Below the pieces are notes generated by a model. The model was not told the DNA's origin. It was given only the letters and a program-made list of their open reading frames with translations, and made no database searches. The position numbers were made by a program, and so were the translations under genes. A DNA stretch of 64,000 nucleotides from Cyanobacteriota bacterium (GTDB taxonomy: Bacteria; Acidobacteriota; Vicinamibacteria; Vicinamibacterales; UBA2999). This document shows, one piece after another, positions 34,751 to 43,620 of this stretch; position 1 is the stretch's first letter; each line of letters begins with the position of its first letter. The stretch covers positions 45,354 to 109,353 of the forward strand of contig JAIEMQ010000011.1 in the NCBI GenBank assembly GCA_019752015.1. Reading direction: 5' to 3'.

Positions 34751-35596
34751 TTATTGTTTGAAGTTCTCCGGCACCCACACGTACTGGCCGATCGGGCAGA
34801 CGTCCTTGAAGCCGAGGCCGCGATACATTCCGGCGCCGAGCGTCGAGGAATGCAGGATCGCCATGCGCGCGCCGGACTTGCGTGCCTCGCTCAACGCCGC
34901 CGCCGTGATCGCCCGGCCGAGGCCGCGCTTGCGTTTTTCCGGAATCGTAGACACGTCGTAGATGCCGGCGACACCGGCGCCAAAGAAGATCGAACAGGTC
35001 GCGGCGGGCCGATCGTTCACGCGCGCCAGGAAATGACGGAACGGCGAGCTCGGTCCGAGGCCGATCGCCTCGGCGAGCTGGCAGAACGCATCACCGAACG
35101 GCTGCGGCGCGCCGAACGAATCGCACAGCACGCGGCACCACGCCTTCAGCGTTTTCGAGTCTTTGACAGGTTCGATACTGATTGGCAGATCGATCTCAGG
35201 CGGTCCGGCTAAAGCCGGACCCTCACAGAATTCCTGTGGGGGTCCGCCTTCAGGCGGACCTGCCGACAGGTCCGCCACCATGCCGTGCGCGGGCTCGAAC
35301 AGGAATCCGCGCTGCTGCAGCTGATCGCCCAGATTGTCCGGCCTGGTCGACGGCCCGGTCCACCACAGCATCGGGACGTTGCGATCGCGGCACGCGGCCG
35401 TGCGCGCATCGATCAACGCATCGGCTGCGGCGCCGGAAACGCGCGCGCGCATGACGCTGTTGAACAGCGGAAAGGGCAGATCGGAAATGGTCCAGAAACA
35501 ATCCGCATCGTCGTGAATCTCGATGCGGGGCCAGCCGGTGAGGTGTTGAAAGAACGCAAAAAGGTTGGCCTCGACAGCATTCGCCATCGAGGCCAT
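34751..35596 (-). CDS. GNAT-family acetyltransferase with repeat insertion
   Basis: A 281-residue protein. The C-terminal half (about 145-275) is a GNAT fold with the acetyl-CoA loop in DVSTIPEKRKRGLGRAITAAAL and a conserved GMYRGLGFKDV. The N-terminal half looks like a degenerate second GNAT domain (DNLGDQLQQRGFLFEPAHGMVADL). Between them, residues about 108-134 (proline/glycine-rich) are encoded by a cluster of palindromes at 35198-35276 that keeps the frame. It lies 5 nt after rplQ and is probably read through from the ribosomal operon. Substrate unknown. Confidence 0.82.
   Translation of the reverse strand: MASMANAVEANLFAFFQHLTGWPRIEIHDDADCFWTISDLPFPLFNSVMRARVSGAAADALIDARTAACRDRNVPMLWWTGPSTRPDNLGDQLQQRGFLFEPAHGMVADLSAGPPEGGPPQEFCEGPALAGPPEIDLPISIEPVKDSKTLKAWCRVLCDSFGAPQPFGDAFCQLAEAIGLGPSSPFRHFLARVNDRPAATCSIFFGAGVAGIYDVSTIPEKRKRGLGRAITAAALSEARKSGARMAILHSSTLGAGMYRGLGFKDVCPIGQYVWVPENFKQ
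35198..35276. repeat. Cluster of GGTCCGCC palindromes inserted in frame
   Basis: Perfect hairpins GGTCCGGCT/AGCCGGACC (35202-35221) and GGTCCGCCT/AGGCGGACC (35241-35260), an imperfect CACAGAATTCCTGTG, and a third GGTCCGCC copy ending at 35276. It lies in the linker of the GNAT protein and does not disrupt the frame. It resembles REP/RPE-like elements that invade genes. Confidence 0.9.
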
Positions 35597-35601
35597 ATCG
35601 T

Positions 35602-36213
35602 TTAGGATCCGCCGGCTTTACGAGGCGTGGTCGTCTTCTTGGCCGCGCCGCGGGCAGGCTTGCTGGCCTTGTTCTTCGCGCCGCCGTCCTGGTTCTTCTG
35701 GCCGCCGCGAATCGTCTTGGCGGCGCCGCGCAGGCGCTCGCCGAGGCTCTTGGCCTGCTTCGGCGCTTCGCCGGCTTCAGCCGCCGCTTCGGCGGCCTTC
35801 TTCGCCTCTTCCGCCTTCTTCGGATCGAACTCGCTGCCGATCAACTCGATCTGCGCGACTTCGGCCGCGTCGCCGCGGCGATGTCCGAGCTTGAGGATGC
35901 GGGTGTAACCGCCCGGCCGATCCATGAAGCGGGGCGCCAGGTCGTCGAACAGCTTGGTGACGACGGTCTCGTTGAGAACGTCGCGCATCACCAGGCGGCG
36001 CGCCGACAGGGACACGCCCTTCGGATCGTTGGCCTTGACGCCGCGCTTGGCGATCGTGATCAGCCGCTCGACGAAGGGACGGAGCTCCTTCGCCTTGGGC
36101 ACGGTGGTCTCGATCTTCTCGTGCGCGAGCAGGGCTTCGGCCTGGTTGCGCAGCAGCGCGGTCCGGTGCTCGGACACCCGTCCGAGCTTGCGATGTGCAT
36201 TGCGATGACGCAT
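35602..36213 (-). CDS. rplQ: 50S ribosomal protein L17 with long C-terminal extension
   Basis: A 203-residue protein. Residues 1-120 are canonical L17 (MRHRNAHRKLGRVSEHRTALLRNQ...). The remaining 80 or so residues are Lys/Ala/Gly-rich and low complexity (AEEAKKAAEAAAEAGEAPKQAK, then a basic tail), beyond the usual 115-130 length. It is the last gene of the alpha operon, 9 nt after rpoA. Confidence 0.96.
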   Translation of the reverse strand: MRHRNAHRKLGRVSEHRTALLRNQAEALLAHEKIETTVPKAKELRPFVERLITIAKRGVKANDPKGVSLSARRLVMRDVLNETVVTKLFDDLAPRFMDRPGGYTRILKLGHRRGDAAEVAQIELIGSEFDPKKAEEAKKAAEAAAEAGEAPKQAKSLGERLRGAAKTIRGGQKNQDGGAKNKASKPARGAAKKTTTPRKAGGS

Positions 36214-36222
36214 GGCTACCTT

Positions 36223-37200
36223 CTATTCCGCGGCCGCCGGCTGATCGAGCTTCATCCCGAGGCTCAATCCCATCGACTGCAGGATCTCCTTGATCTCGTT
36301 GAGCGACTTGCGCCCGAAGTTCTTGGTCTTGAGCATTTCGGTCTCGGTCTTGCCGACCAGCTCGCGAATGGTGCGGATGTTGGCGTTCTTCAGGCAGTTG
36401 TACGACCGCACCGACAGCTCGAGCTCCTCGACGCTCTTGTCGAGATGCTCGTTCGAGACGCCGGCGCGGGCCGGCTCCGAGGCCGAGTCCATCGTCTCGT
36501 CATCGGCATCGTCGAGGCTGACGAAGATGTTCAGGTGATCGCGAATCAGCTTGGCCGACAGCGACACCGCGTCGCTCGGTGTCACCGAGCCGTTGGTCCA
36601 CACTTCGATGGTGAGCTTGTCGTAGTCGGTGGTCTGACCGACGCGCGCGCCCTCGACCTGGTAGTTGACCTTCTTGACCGGCGAGTGCACCGAGTCGATC
36701 GGGATCCAGCCGATGCCGAGATCCTCGTCGAAGTTGCGATCGGCGGCAACGTAGCCGCGGCCGCGCTTGACGCGCAGCTGCATGTGCAGCTTGCCGCCCT
36801 CGGCGATGGTCGCGATGTGCGCATCCGGTTCCAGGATCTCGACGTCGGCATCGGCTTCGATGTCCGAGGCGCGGACCGGGCCCGGCTTGTCCTTCCGCAG
36901 CGTCAGCGTCTTGGTGTAATCGACGTGGCACGTCAGCGGCAGCTGCTTGAGGTTGAGGATGATGTCGGTGGCGTCCTCGACGACGCCCTTGATCGGCGAG
37001 AACTCGTGCAGCACGCCGTCGATCTGCACGGCGGTGATCGCCGCGCCTTCAATCGACGACAGCAGCACGCGGCGCAGCGCGTTGCCGATGGTGGTGCCGA
37101 AGCCGCGCTCGAACGGCTGCGCGTAGAAACGGCCGAACCGATCGGTCAGGGTCTCGCGTTCGAACTCAAGGCGCTTGGGGCGCTGAAAACCTTTCCACAT
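36223..37200 (-). CDS. rpoA: RNA polymerase alpha subunit
   Basis: A 325-residue alpha subunit: N-terminal dimerisation domain ([22 protein letters not shown]) and C-terminal DNA-binding domain ([22 protein letters not shown] ... [12 protein letters not shown]). Complete and of normal length. It lies between rpsD, after a 244-nt repeat-filled gap, and rplQ. Confidence 0.98.
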   Translation of the reverse strand: MWKGFQRPKRLEFERETLTDRFGRFYAQPFERGFGTTIGNALRRVLLSSIEGAAITAVQIDGVLHEFSPIKGVVEDATDIILNLKQLPLTCHVDYTKTLTLRKDKPGPVRASDIEADADVEILEPDAHIATIAEGGKLHMQLRVKRGRGYVAADRNFDEDLGIGWIPIDSVHSPVKKVNYQVEGARVGQTTDYDKLTIEVWTNGSVTPSDAVSLSAKLIRDHLNIFVSLDDADDETMDSASEPARAGVSNEHLDKSVEELELSVRSYNCLKNANIRTIRELVGKTETEMLKTKNFGRKSLNEIKEILQSMGLSLGMKLDQPAAAE

Positions 37201-37310
37201 ACTTCACGTTCCTTTCGCGAACGGGCCGCCAGCTGCGGCCTCCAGACCTGCGTGTTGTTAACCACGTTCGCTCGCTGCAGGCCTGAAGAGCTGCTGGAAC
37301 GTGGCTTGCG

Positions 37311-37450
37311 AAAAATAACAAAGAACAAATAACGAAAAACAAAACTCCGTTTGTTATTTGTTTCTTTTGTTATTTGTTCTTTTGTTATTTGTTCTTTTGT
37401 TATTTGTTCTTTTGTTATTTGTTCTTTTGTTATTTGTTCTTTTGTTATTT
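37311..37450 (-). repeat. 15-nt AT-rich tandem array between rpsD and rpoA
   Basis: About six near-identical copies of TTTTGTTATTTGTTC (plus strand), period 15, at 37361-37450. An inverted portion (AACAAAGAACAAATAACG) at 37316-37340 can pair with it. The array runs into the rpsD stop codon. GC is extremely low for this genome. The remaining 110 nt up to the rpoA start hold no recognised gene. Confidence 0.95.
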
Positions 37451-38071
37451 CGAATACAACTCGACGATGAGCTGTTCCTGCACCGGCAGGTTGATCTGCT
37501 CGCGCGTCGGCATCGAGACGACCTTGCCGCCGAGCTCGCCTTCCGGCGAGATCCATTCCGGAATGCCGCGGCCCTTGACCTCTTCCTGCGCGTGCAGGAT
37601 GGTCGGGTTCTGACGGCTGCTCTCGCGGACGATGACCGTGTCGCCCGACTTCAGCGAGTACGACGGCACATCGACCTTCTTGCCGTTGACCAGGAAGTGG
37701 CCGTGGCGAACGAGCTGGCGCGCCTGCGGCCGCGAGGTCGCGAGACCCATGCGGTAGACGGCGTTGTCGAGACGGCGCTCGAGCAGCTGCAACAGCGTTT
37801 CGCCGGTGATGCCGCGGGTGCGCTCCGCCTGCTCGAAGTAGCGGCGGAACTGATCTTCCAGCACGCCGTAAATGCGCTTCACCTTCTGCTTCTCGCGCAG
37901 CTGCACGCCGTAGCCGACCATCTTCGCCTTGCGGAGACGGCCATGCTGGCCCGGCGGCATGTTGCGCTTCTCGATCGCGCACTTCTCGGTGTAGCAACGC
38001 TCGCCCTTGAGGAACAACTTCATGCCCTCACGGCGGCAGAGGCGGCAAACAGGTCCGTTATAACGTGCCAT
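37445..38071 (-). CDS. rpsD: 30S ribosomal protein S4, zinc-binding form
   Basis: A 208-residue protein with four N-terminal cysteines (C9, C12, C26, C31) forming the zinc site of the C+ form, and an S4 RNA-binding domain ([25 protein letters not shown]). Binds 16S rRNA early in assembly. It lies between rpsK and rpoA in the alpha operon. Confidence 0.98.
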   Translation of the reverse strand: MARYNGPVCRLCRREGMKLFLKGERCYTEKCAIEKRNMPPGQHGRLRKAKMVGYGVQLREKQKVKRIYGVLEDQFRRYFEQAERTRGITGETLLQLLERRLDNAVYRMGLATSRPQARQLVRHGHFLVNGKKVDVPSYSLKSGDTVIVRESSRQNPTILHAQEEVKGRGIPEWISPEGELGGKVVSMPTREQINLPVQEQLIVELYSK

Positions 38072-38074
38072 ATG

Positions 38075-38106
38075 TCAGTAACCAGTATCCAGTAGCCAGT
38101 AGCCAG
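38075..38106 (-). repeat. CCAGTAG heptamer array before rpsD
   Basis: Four CCAGTA-type units with 7-8 nt spacing (GTAACCAGTATCCAGTAGCC on plus), directly upstream of the rpsD ATG, filling most of the 49-nt gap after rpsK. Confidence 0.9.
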
Positions 38107-38120
38107 AAAAATTCATTGTG

Positions 38121-38555
38121 TTAAACCCGACGACGTTTCGGTGGACGGCAGCCGTTATGCGGAATCGGCGTGACGTCGCGAATCGATCGAACTTCGAGGC
38201 CGGCGGTCTGCAGCGCGCGAATCGCCGATTCGCGGCCGGAGCCGGGGCCCTTGACCAGCACGTCGCACGAGCGCATGCCGAAGGCCTTGGCGGCGTTGGT
38301 CGCGCTGAGCGCCGCCTGGGTCGCCGCGAACGGCGTGCCCTTGCGCGAGCCTTTGAAGCCGATCGCGCCGGCGCTCGACCACGACACCACCGCGCCGTCG
38401 GCGTCGGTGATCGTGATCAGCGTGTTGTTGAACGACGCCTGCACGTGCACGAAGCCGTGGTGGACAATGCGCTTCTCGCCGCGCTTCTTGAACGACTTCT
38501 TTTTCTTGGTCGGCGCTTCCGCGCCCTGCGCTGCTGCTGCCTGTTCTTTGGCCAT
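38121..38555 (-). CDS. rpsK: 30S ribosomal protein S11
   Basis: A 144-residue protein, canonical from about residue 28 ([23 protein letters not shown]) to the end ([16 protein letters not shown]). The N-terminal 20 residues are Ala/Lys-rich, a little longer than usual. Part of the small-subunit platform. Confidence 0.98.
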   Translation of the reverse strand: MAKEQAAAAQGAEAPTKKKKSFKKRGEKRIVHHGFVHVQASFNNTLITITDADGAVVSWSSAGAIGFKGSRKGTPFAATQAALSATNAAKAFGMRSCDVLVKGPGSGRESAIRALQTAGLEVRSIRDVTPIPHNGCRPPKRRRV

Positions 38556-38563
38556 AAGTCCAG

Positions 38564-38597
38564 TCTTCTGCCTTCTGCCTTGTGCCTTCTGCCTTTA
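38564..38597 (-). repeat. AAGGCAR heptamer array before rpsK
   Basis: Four AAGGCAR units (minus strand) between the rpsM stop and the rpsK start. The array overlaps the end of rpsM by a few bases. Confidence 0.92.
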
Positions 38598-38969
38598 AAC
38601 GGTCTTTTTCTTAGCGACCGCGCCCTTGCGCGGGCCCTTGCGCGTGCGGGCGTTGGTCTTGGTGCGCTGCCCGCGCAGCGGCAGATTGCGGCGATGACGG
38701 CCGCCGCGATAGCTGCCGATTTCGATCAGCCGCTTGATGTTCATCGAGATCTCCTTGCGGAGATCGCCTTCGACGCCGCCCTGCTCCTCGAGCACGCGGG
38801 TGATCTTGCGGACGTCGTCTTCGGTCAGGTCCTTGACGCGGACGTCGGGGCTGACCCCGGCCTGCGTCAGGATGACGTTCGAACGATGCCGGCCGATGCC
38901 GAAGATGTACGTGAGACCGATCTCGATGCGCTTCGTGCGCGGAAGATCGACACCTGAAATACGCGCCAT
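38595..38969 (-). CDS. rpsM: 30S ribosomal protein S13
   Basis: A 124-residue protein with canonical N-terminus ([26 protein letters not shown]) and basic C-terminus ([18 protein letters not shown]). Located in the 30S head. It begins 5 nt after rpmJ. Confidence 0.98.
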   Translation of the reverse strand: MARISGVDLPRTKRIEIGLTYIFGIGRHRSNVILTQAGVSPDVRVKDLTEDDVRKITRVLEEQGGVEGDLRKEISMNIKRLIEIGSYRGGRHRRNLPLRGQRTKTNARTRKGPRKGAVAKKKTV

Positions 38970-38974
38970 AGTTC

Positions 38975-39088
38975 TTATCCCTGCCGCTGCTTATGCTTCT
39001 GGTTGCTGCAAATCACGCGGACCACCCCACGGCGGCGCACGACCTTGCACTTGTCGCAGATTCGTTTGACTGACGCTCTGACTTTCAT
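38975..39088 (-). CDS. rpmJ: 50S ribosomal protein L36
   Basis: A 37-residue protein starting [19 protein letters not shown] and ending QKHKQRQG. The cysteine pair CDKC and a later Cys and His give the zinc-ribbon form. Its ATG overlaps the infA stop (ATGA at 39085-39088). Confidence 0.95.
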   Translation of the reverse strand: MKVRASVKRICDKCKVVRRRGVVRVICSNQKHKQRQG

Positions 39089-39318
39089 AACTTCTCCACT
39101 ATCCGTCCGCGGCCCGGATCGTTCGCACTGAGCGCGACCCGAACCCGATCACCCACGATCACCCGCACGTAATTCCTGCCCACGGGACTCGCTAAATGCG
39201 CGGTCACCTCGTGTCGTCCTTCGAGCTCGACTCGCACCAACTGGTGCGGCAACAACTCGCGGACCACACCGTCAGCGGTCCTCTCCTTCGACTCGCTCAC
39301 GTGCTCGCTTGCGCTCAC
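39085..39318 (-). CDS. infA: Translation initiation factor IF-1
   Basis: A 77-residue S1-fold protein: [26 protein letters not shown] and [29 protein letters not shown] match IF-1. The start is GTG at 39318 in a GTGA overlap with map. The first dozen residues ([12 protein letters not shown]) look encoded by repeat-like CTCACGTGCTCG sequence, and a second GTG six codons in is possible. Confidence 0.93.
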   Translation of the reverse strand: MSASEHVSESKERTADGVVRELLPHQLVRVELEGRHEVTAHLASPVGRNYVRVIVGDRVRVALSANDPGRGRIVEKL

Positions 39319-40154
39319 ACGTGCGCTCGCTCACCCCTCGACTCCGCTCGGGGTGACCCTGAGCCTGTCGAAGGGTCAGGACTCGCGCCAGCCTCCGCTT
39401 CGCGCTCGGGCAGCGTCAGCACCCGGCACCCGTCCTCGGTGACGACGACGGTGTGCTCGAAGTGCGCCGACAGCCCCTTGTCCTTCGTCACCGCCGTCCA
39501 GCCGTCCTGCAACACCTTCACGGCCGGCTTGCCCGCATTCACCATCGGCTCGATCGCGAGGGCCATGCCCTCCTGGAGCCGCGGGCCGCGCCCGGCCGCG
39601 CCGTAGTTCGGAATCTGCGGCTCCTCGTGGAGCGCCGTTCCGATGCCGTGGCCCACGAACTCGCGGACCACCGAAAACCCGTTCGCCTCGACGTATGCCT
39701 GCACCGCGGCGCCGATGTCCGAGACGCGCGCGCCCGCCTTCACTGCCGCCACCGCGCGATCGAGCGCGGTCTTGGTCACCTGCAACAGCCGCTCGGCCTC
39801 CGGCGTGACGCGGCCCACCGGCACGGTCACCGCCGAATCACCGAAGAACCCGTCGAGCTTCGCGCCCATGTCGATCGAGACGATGTCGCCTTCGATCAGC
39901 GGGCGGCCGTTCGGGATGCCGTGCACGACCTGCTCGTTCACCGACGCGCAAATCGTCGCCGGGTAGCCGTGGTAGCCCTTGAACGCCGGCTCGGCGCCCG
40001 CTTCACGCAACCGCTGCTCGGCGATGTCGTCGAGCATCTTCGTCGTCACGCCCGGCTTCACGGCGGCGGCGAGCTCCTTGAGCACGCGGGCGACGAGCGC
40101 GTTGACTCTCGCCAACTTCTCGATCTCGGCCGCCGATCTCAGGACGATGCTCAC
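39315..40154 (-). CDS. map: Methionine aminopeptidase type I
   Basis: A 279-residue enzyme removing N-terminal Met. Metal ligands appear in DMGAKLDGFFGDSAVTV (two Asp), HGIGTALHEEP (His), AIEPMV (Glu) and FEHTVVVTEDG (Glu). Homology ends near residue 250; the last 28 or so residues (EAGASPDPSTGSGSPRAESRG...) are encoded by a palindromic element at 39340-39395. GTG start. It lies between adk and infA. Confidence 0.96.
   Translation of the reverse strand: MSIVLRSAAEIEKLARVNALVARVLKELAAAVKPGVTTKMLDDIAEQRLREAGAEPAFKGYHGYPATICASVNEQVVHGIPNGRPLIEGDIVSIDMGAKLDGFFGDSAVTVPVGRVTPEAERLLQVTKTALDRAVAAVKAGARVSDIGAAVQAYVEANGFSVVREFVGHGIGTALHEEPQIPNYGAAGRGPRLQEGMALAIEPMVNAGKPAVKVLQDGWTAVTKDKGLSAHFEHTVVVTEDGCRVLTLPEREAEAGASPDPSTGSGSPRAESRGERAHV
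39340..39395. repeat. PSTGSG/ESRG palindromic element in the map 3' end
   Basis: CACCCCTCGACTCCGCTCGGGGTG hairpin followed by CCTGAGCCTGTCGAAGGGTCAGG. It encodes SPDPSTGSGSPRAESRG at the C-terminus of Map. Most complete member of the family seen in the window. Confidence 0.85.
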
Positions 40155-40167
40155 GACTAATCCTCGT

Positions 40168-40923
40168 TCAGCCCTGTCGCGCGCCGCGCGGGGTAATGCC
40201 CGCGCCGCTCAACTTCTTCGCGACCATGCTCTGCAGCTGCGACGCCGGCATGCCCAGCGCCGACGACACCGCCGAGACCAGCGCTTCACGCACCTGCTGC
40301 GGCGTCTGCAGACCGTTGATCACCCGGAACGTCGGCCGCGACTGGTAGTAATCAATCATCGGCTTGGTGTCCCGCCAGTAAATCTTCAAGCGCTCGCGAA
40401 CGACCGCTTCCGAATCGTCCGACCGCGCCACCCACTTCGGGCCGACCGACCGGCACCGCTCGGTGTTCTGGCACAGCTCGGGCAGCGCGTCGGTGTGATT
40501 CACGAAGGCATCGGCATTGGCGCCGCAGTCTTCACACACCCGGCGTCCGCGCACGCGCCTGACCAGCTCTTCGTCCGGCACCTGGATCTCGACGCAGATC
40601 ACCGGTCCTCGCGACGCCGTGATCTCGTCGAGCGCATCCGCCTGTTTCGCCGTGCGCGGAAACCCGTCGAGCACGAACCCGGCCACCGCATCCGGCTGCG
40701 ACAACCGCTCGCGGACGATGCCGATGATCAGGTCGTCGCCGACCAGCTCACCGCGCTCCATCACCGACTTGACCTGCTGGCCAAGCTCGGAGCCGCTGTG
40801 CACGGCCTCGCGCAGGATGTCCCCGGTCGAGACCTTGGGAATCCCGTGCTCGCGTGCGAAACGTTCCGCCTGCGTGCCCTTGCCCGCGCCGGGCGGGCCA
40901 AGCATCACCAGGTTGAGGGCCAC
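40168..40923 (-). CDS. adk: Adenylate kinase
   Basis: A 251-residue long-form kinase interconverting AMP, ADP and ATP. P-loop GPPGAGKGT (9-17), FVLDGFPRTAKQAD and a LID region with four cysteines (CEDC ... CQNTERC), suggesting zinc. The C-terminal 25 residues extend past the usual end. GTG start 1 nt after secY. Confidence 0.96.
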   Translation of the reverse strand: MALNLVMLGPPGAGKGTQAERFAREHGIPKVSTGDILREAVHSGSELGQQVKSVMERGELVGDDLIIGIVRERLSQPDAVAGFVLDGFPRTAKQADALDEITASRGPVICVEIQVPDEELVRRVRGRRVCEDCGANADAFVNHTDALPELCQNTERCRSVGPKWVARSDDSEAVVRERLKIYWRDTKPMIDYYQSRPTFRVINGLQTPQQVREALVSAVSSALGMPASQLQSMVAKKLSGAGITPRGARQG

Positions 40924-40924
40924 G

Positions 40925-42313
40925 TTAGCCGCGCCGTCCCCTGATCCGCGTCTTCTTCATGAACCCGTCGTAATGCCGCATGATCAGCTGCGACTCGACC
41001 TGGTTCACGGTGTCCATGGCCACGCCGACCACAATCAGCAGCGACGTGCCGCCAAAGAAGAACTGCACGTTGAGACCCTGCGTCACGAAACGCGGCAGGA
41101 TCGCATCGAGCTGTTCGCCGATGAACGGAATCGGCGCCACTTTGAAACCGGTCAACAGGAACTCCGGCAGGATGGCGACGAGCGCCAGGTAGATGGCGCC
41201 GACCAGCGTGATCCTCGCCAGGATCGTGTCGATGTATTCGGCGGTGCGCTTGCCCGGACGGATGCCCGGAATGAAGCCGCCGTACTTGCGCATGTTCTCC
41301 GACACGTCATCGGGATTGAAGATGATCGCGGTGTAGAAGTACGCGAAGAAGATGATGCCGAGCACGTAGAGCAGGTTGTAGAGCGGCATGCCGTAGGCAA
41401 TCTGCCGCGTCGCCGCATCCATCCAGCCGCCCGGCGTGAACATGCCCGCGAGCGTCTGCGGGAACGTCAGGATCGAGCTCGCGAAGATCACCGGGATGAC
41501 GCCGCCGGTGTTGACCTTCAGCGGAATGTGCGTGCTCGAGCCGCCGTACTGGCGGCGCCCGACGACGCGTTTGGCGTACTGCACGGTGATGCGGCGATGG
41601 CCGCGCTCGACGTAAATGATCGCGGCAATCACGCCGACCATCAGCACGACGAGAATCACGAGCGTCAGCAGGCCGATCTGGCCGGTGCGCAGCTGGTCGA
41701 ACGTGGCGATCACCGCTCGCGGGAAGTTGACGACAATGCCCGAGAAGATGATCAGCGACATGCCGTTGCCGATGCCGCGCTCGGTGATCTGCTCGCCGAG
41801 CCACATGATGAACATGGTGCCGGTGGTGAGCGTCAGCATGCAGCCAAGACGGAAGCCCCAGCCCGGCTCGTAGACGAGCGGCAGTCCGTTGGCGATCTGC
41901 GTCTGGCGCTCGAGATAGACCGCGATGCCGAGCGACTGCACGGCCGCGAGCAGCAGCGTCAGGTAGCGCGTGTACTGGGTGATCTTGCGGCGGCCGAGCT
42001 CGCCTTCCTTCGACAGGCGCTCGAGGTACGGCCACACCACGGTCAGCAGCTGCAGGATGATCGACGAGCTGATGTACGGCATCACGCCCAGCGCGAAGAT
42101 CGTGATGCGCGACAGGCTCCCGCCCGTGAACATGTCGTACATCCCGAACAGCGTGTTCTGCGCCTGCTCGGCGAGAATGCGCAGGGCGTCGGAGTTCACG
42201 CCCGGCGTCGGGATGTGATTGCCGACGCGATACACCGCCAGCATGCCGAGTGTGAACAACACCCGGTTGCGGAGGTCGGCGACGGCAAATAAATTCTTTA
42301 AAGTTTCGACCAC
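40925..42313 (-). CDS. secY: Protein translocase subunit SecY
   Basis: A 462-residue inner-membrane channel with ten transmembrane helices. Typical motifs include GVMPYISSSIILQLLT and PFGGxS-like GTSLLIVVGVAMDT. GTG start at 42313, with SD-like GAGG supplied by the preceding repeat array. Confidence 0.97.
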   Translation of the reverse strand: MVETLKNLFAVADLRNRVLFTLGMLAVYRVGNHIPTPGVNSDALRILAEQAQNTLFGMYDMFTGGSLSRITIFALGVMPYISSSIILQLLTVVWPYLERLSKEGELGRRKITQYTRYLTLLLAAVQSLGIAVYLERQTQIANGLPLVYEPGWGFRLGCMLTLTTGTMFIMWLGEQITERGIGNGMSLIIFSGIVVNFPRAVIATFDQLRTGQIGLLTLVILVVLMVGVIAAIIYVERGHRRITVQYAKRVVGRRQYGGSSTHIPLKVNTGGVIPVIFASSILTFPQTLAGMFTPGGWMDAATRQIAYGMPLYNLLYVLGIIFFAYFYTAIIFNPDDVSENMRKYGGFIPGIRPGKRTAEYIDTILARITLVGAIYLALVAILPEFLLTGFKVAPIPFIGEQLDAILPRFVTQGLNVQFFFGGTSLLIVVGVAMDTVNQVESQLIMRHYDGFMKKTRIRGRRG

Positions 42314-42359
42314 AGTTACCTCAAGACCTCAAGACCTCAGGACCTCAAGACCTCAGTTA
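42314..42359 (-). repeat. CTCAAGAC octamer array between rplO and secY
   Basis: Four to five copies of CTCAAGAC/CTCAGGAC, bracketed by direct repeats CAGTTAC. On the minus strand the unit reads GTCTTGAG and ends GAGGTAACTGTG, so it provides GAGG near the secY GTG. The same unit occurs in opposite orientation before rpsG. Confidence 0.94.
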
Positions 42360-42806
42360 CTGAGCAATCGCTTCTGCCTTACCACCCGCGGCGGCGAGCT
42401 TCTCGGCCGCCTTGCCGCTGAATTTGTGCGCCTGCACGGTGAGCGCCTTGGTGACTTCACCGCGGCCCAGCACCTTGACGAGCGCGGTGCGGCTGCTGAC
42501 AATGCCGCGCTCGCGCAGCGCGTCCACCGTGACCGTCGCGCCCTTCTCGAACAGCGTCTCGAGCTGATCGAGATTGACCACGTCGTACTCGGTGCGGAAG
42601 ATGTTGGTGAAGCCGCGCTTCGGCACGCGCCGATGCAGCGGCATCTGGCCGCCTTCGAAGCCGCGCTTGAAGTGATAGCCCGAGCGCGACTGCGCGCCCT
42701 TGTGGCCGCGTCCCGACGTCTTGCCGAGACCCGAGCCGGGACCACGCCCAACGCGCTTCTTCTTGAACTTCGACCGGTCGGCCGGCTTGAGATTGTTCAG
42801 ACCCAT
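42357..42806 (-). CDS. rplO: 50S ribosomal protein L15
   Basis: A 149-residue protein with canonical start ([37 protein letters not shown]) and central [15 protein letters not shown]. Late-assembling large-subunit protein. It starts 5 nt after rpmD. Confidence 0.97.
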   Translation of the reverse strand: MGLNNLKPADRSKFKKKRVGRGPGSGLGKTSGRGHKGAQSRSGYHFKRGFEGGQMPLHRRVPKRGFTNIFRTEYDVVNLDQLETLFEKGATVTVDALRERGIVSSRTALVKVLGRGEVTKALTVQAHKFSGKAAEKLAAAGGKAEAIAQ

Positions 42807-42811
42807 AACAA

Positions 42812-43018
42812 TTACTCGCTCACCGTCACGAGGTGACGAATCTTGAAAATCATTCCTCGCGTCTCGGGCGTGTCCTTCAACGTCACCGAGTGATTCAGCT
42901 TACGAAGGCCCATGCCCTCAGCAACCTTGCCCTGGACCTTCTGAAACCCAATCGGGCTCTTCACGAGCGTGACGGTGACCATCTTGCCGCCGTCGGTTTT
43001 CTTTGCCTGCTTCGCCAT
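42812..43018 (-). CDS. rpmD: 50S ribosomal protein L30
   Basis: A 68-residue protein: [32 protein letters not shown] is the L30 core. A dozen extra N-terminal residues ([12 protein letters not shown]) precede it. Confidence 0.95.
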   Translation of the reverse strand: MAKQAKKTDGGKMVTVTLVKSPIGFQKVQGKVAEGMGLRKLNHSVTLKDTPETRGMIFKIRHLVTVSE

Positions 43019-43020
43019 GA

Positions 43021-43050
43021 TTAATCTGTGCCTAATCTGTGGATCTGTGG
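43021..43050 (-). repeat. AATCTGTGG octamer repeats before rpmD
   Basis: TAATCTGTG, CTAATCTGTG and GATCTGTGG follow one another in the 34-nt gap between rpsE and rpmD. It shares the GATCTG core with arrays at 47507 and 54174. Confidence 0.85.
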
Positions 43051-43052
43051 CC

Positions 43053-43580
43053 CTATGCGTCCGCGCGGCCGCCCGCGAGATCGGCCGCCGTGTCCTTGCC
43101 GCGGAGGCGCATCAGCCGCTGCGGATCCTTGAGCTCCTGAAGCGCCGTGAACGCCGCGCGCACCACGTTGTGCGGGTTGGCCGAACCCAGCGACTTGGTC
43201 AGCACGTTGGTGACGCCCGCCGATTCCACGACGGCCCGAACCGCGCCGCCGGCAATGATGCCGGTGCCGTCCGGAGCGGGCTTGAGCAGCACGCGGCCGG
43301 CGCCGTAGCGGCCGACGACCGGGTGCGGCACCGTCGTGCCCTGCACCGGGACGCGGATCAAGTTCTTCTTCGCCGCTTCAATGCCCTTCTTGATCGCCGA
43401 CGGCACTTCCTTCGCCTTGCCGACGCCGTAGCCGACAACGCCGTGCCCGTCTCCGACCACGACCAGCGCGCTGAAGCTCAGGTTCTTGCCGCCCTTGACG
43501 ACCTTGGTGACGCGGTTGATCGAAACCACCGTGTCCTTGATGTCGAGCTGCGACGGGTCAATTTTTTCGCGTGTCTTCAT
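43053..43580 (-). CDS. rpsE: 30S ribosomal protein S5
   Basis: A 175-residue protein with the S5 double-stranded-RNA-binding domain ([28 protein letters not shown]) and C-terminal domain ([27 protein letters not shown]). Important for decoding accuracy. Confidence 0.98.
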   Translation of the reverse strand: MKTREKIDPSQLDIKDTVVSINRVTKVVKGGKNLSFSALVVVGDGHGVVGYGVGKAKEVPSAIKKGIEAAKKNLIRVPVQGTTVPHPVVGRYGAGRVLLKPAPDGTGIIAGGAVRAVVESAGVTNVLTKSLGSANPHNVVRAAFTALQELKDPQRLMRLRGKDTAADLAGGRADA

Positions 43581-43610
43581 TTTTGCCTTCTGCCTTATGC
43601 CTTCTGCCTT
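43581..43610 (-). repeat. AAGGCAR heptamer array before rpsE
   Basis: Four AAGGCAR units on the minus strand ending AAGGCAAAAATG, so the last AAGG is 5 nt before the rpsE start codon. Confidence 0.93.
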
Positions 43611-43620
43611 GTCGACGGGC

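Noticed and set aside
37146..37997. Minus-strand ORF with repeated ITKEQ
   Set aside because: Translation of the same 15-nt array in another frame, overlapping rpsD out of frame.
37358..38095. Plus-strand ORF with repeated FVLLLFVLL that looks like a membrane protein
   Set aside because: The hydrophobic repeats come from translating the 15-nt array and the rest is antisense of rpsD.
40517..42292. 591-residue plus-strand ORF opposite adk/secY
   Set aside because: Antisense shadow of two certain genes.
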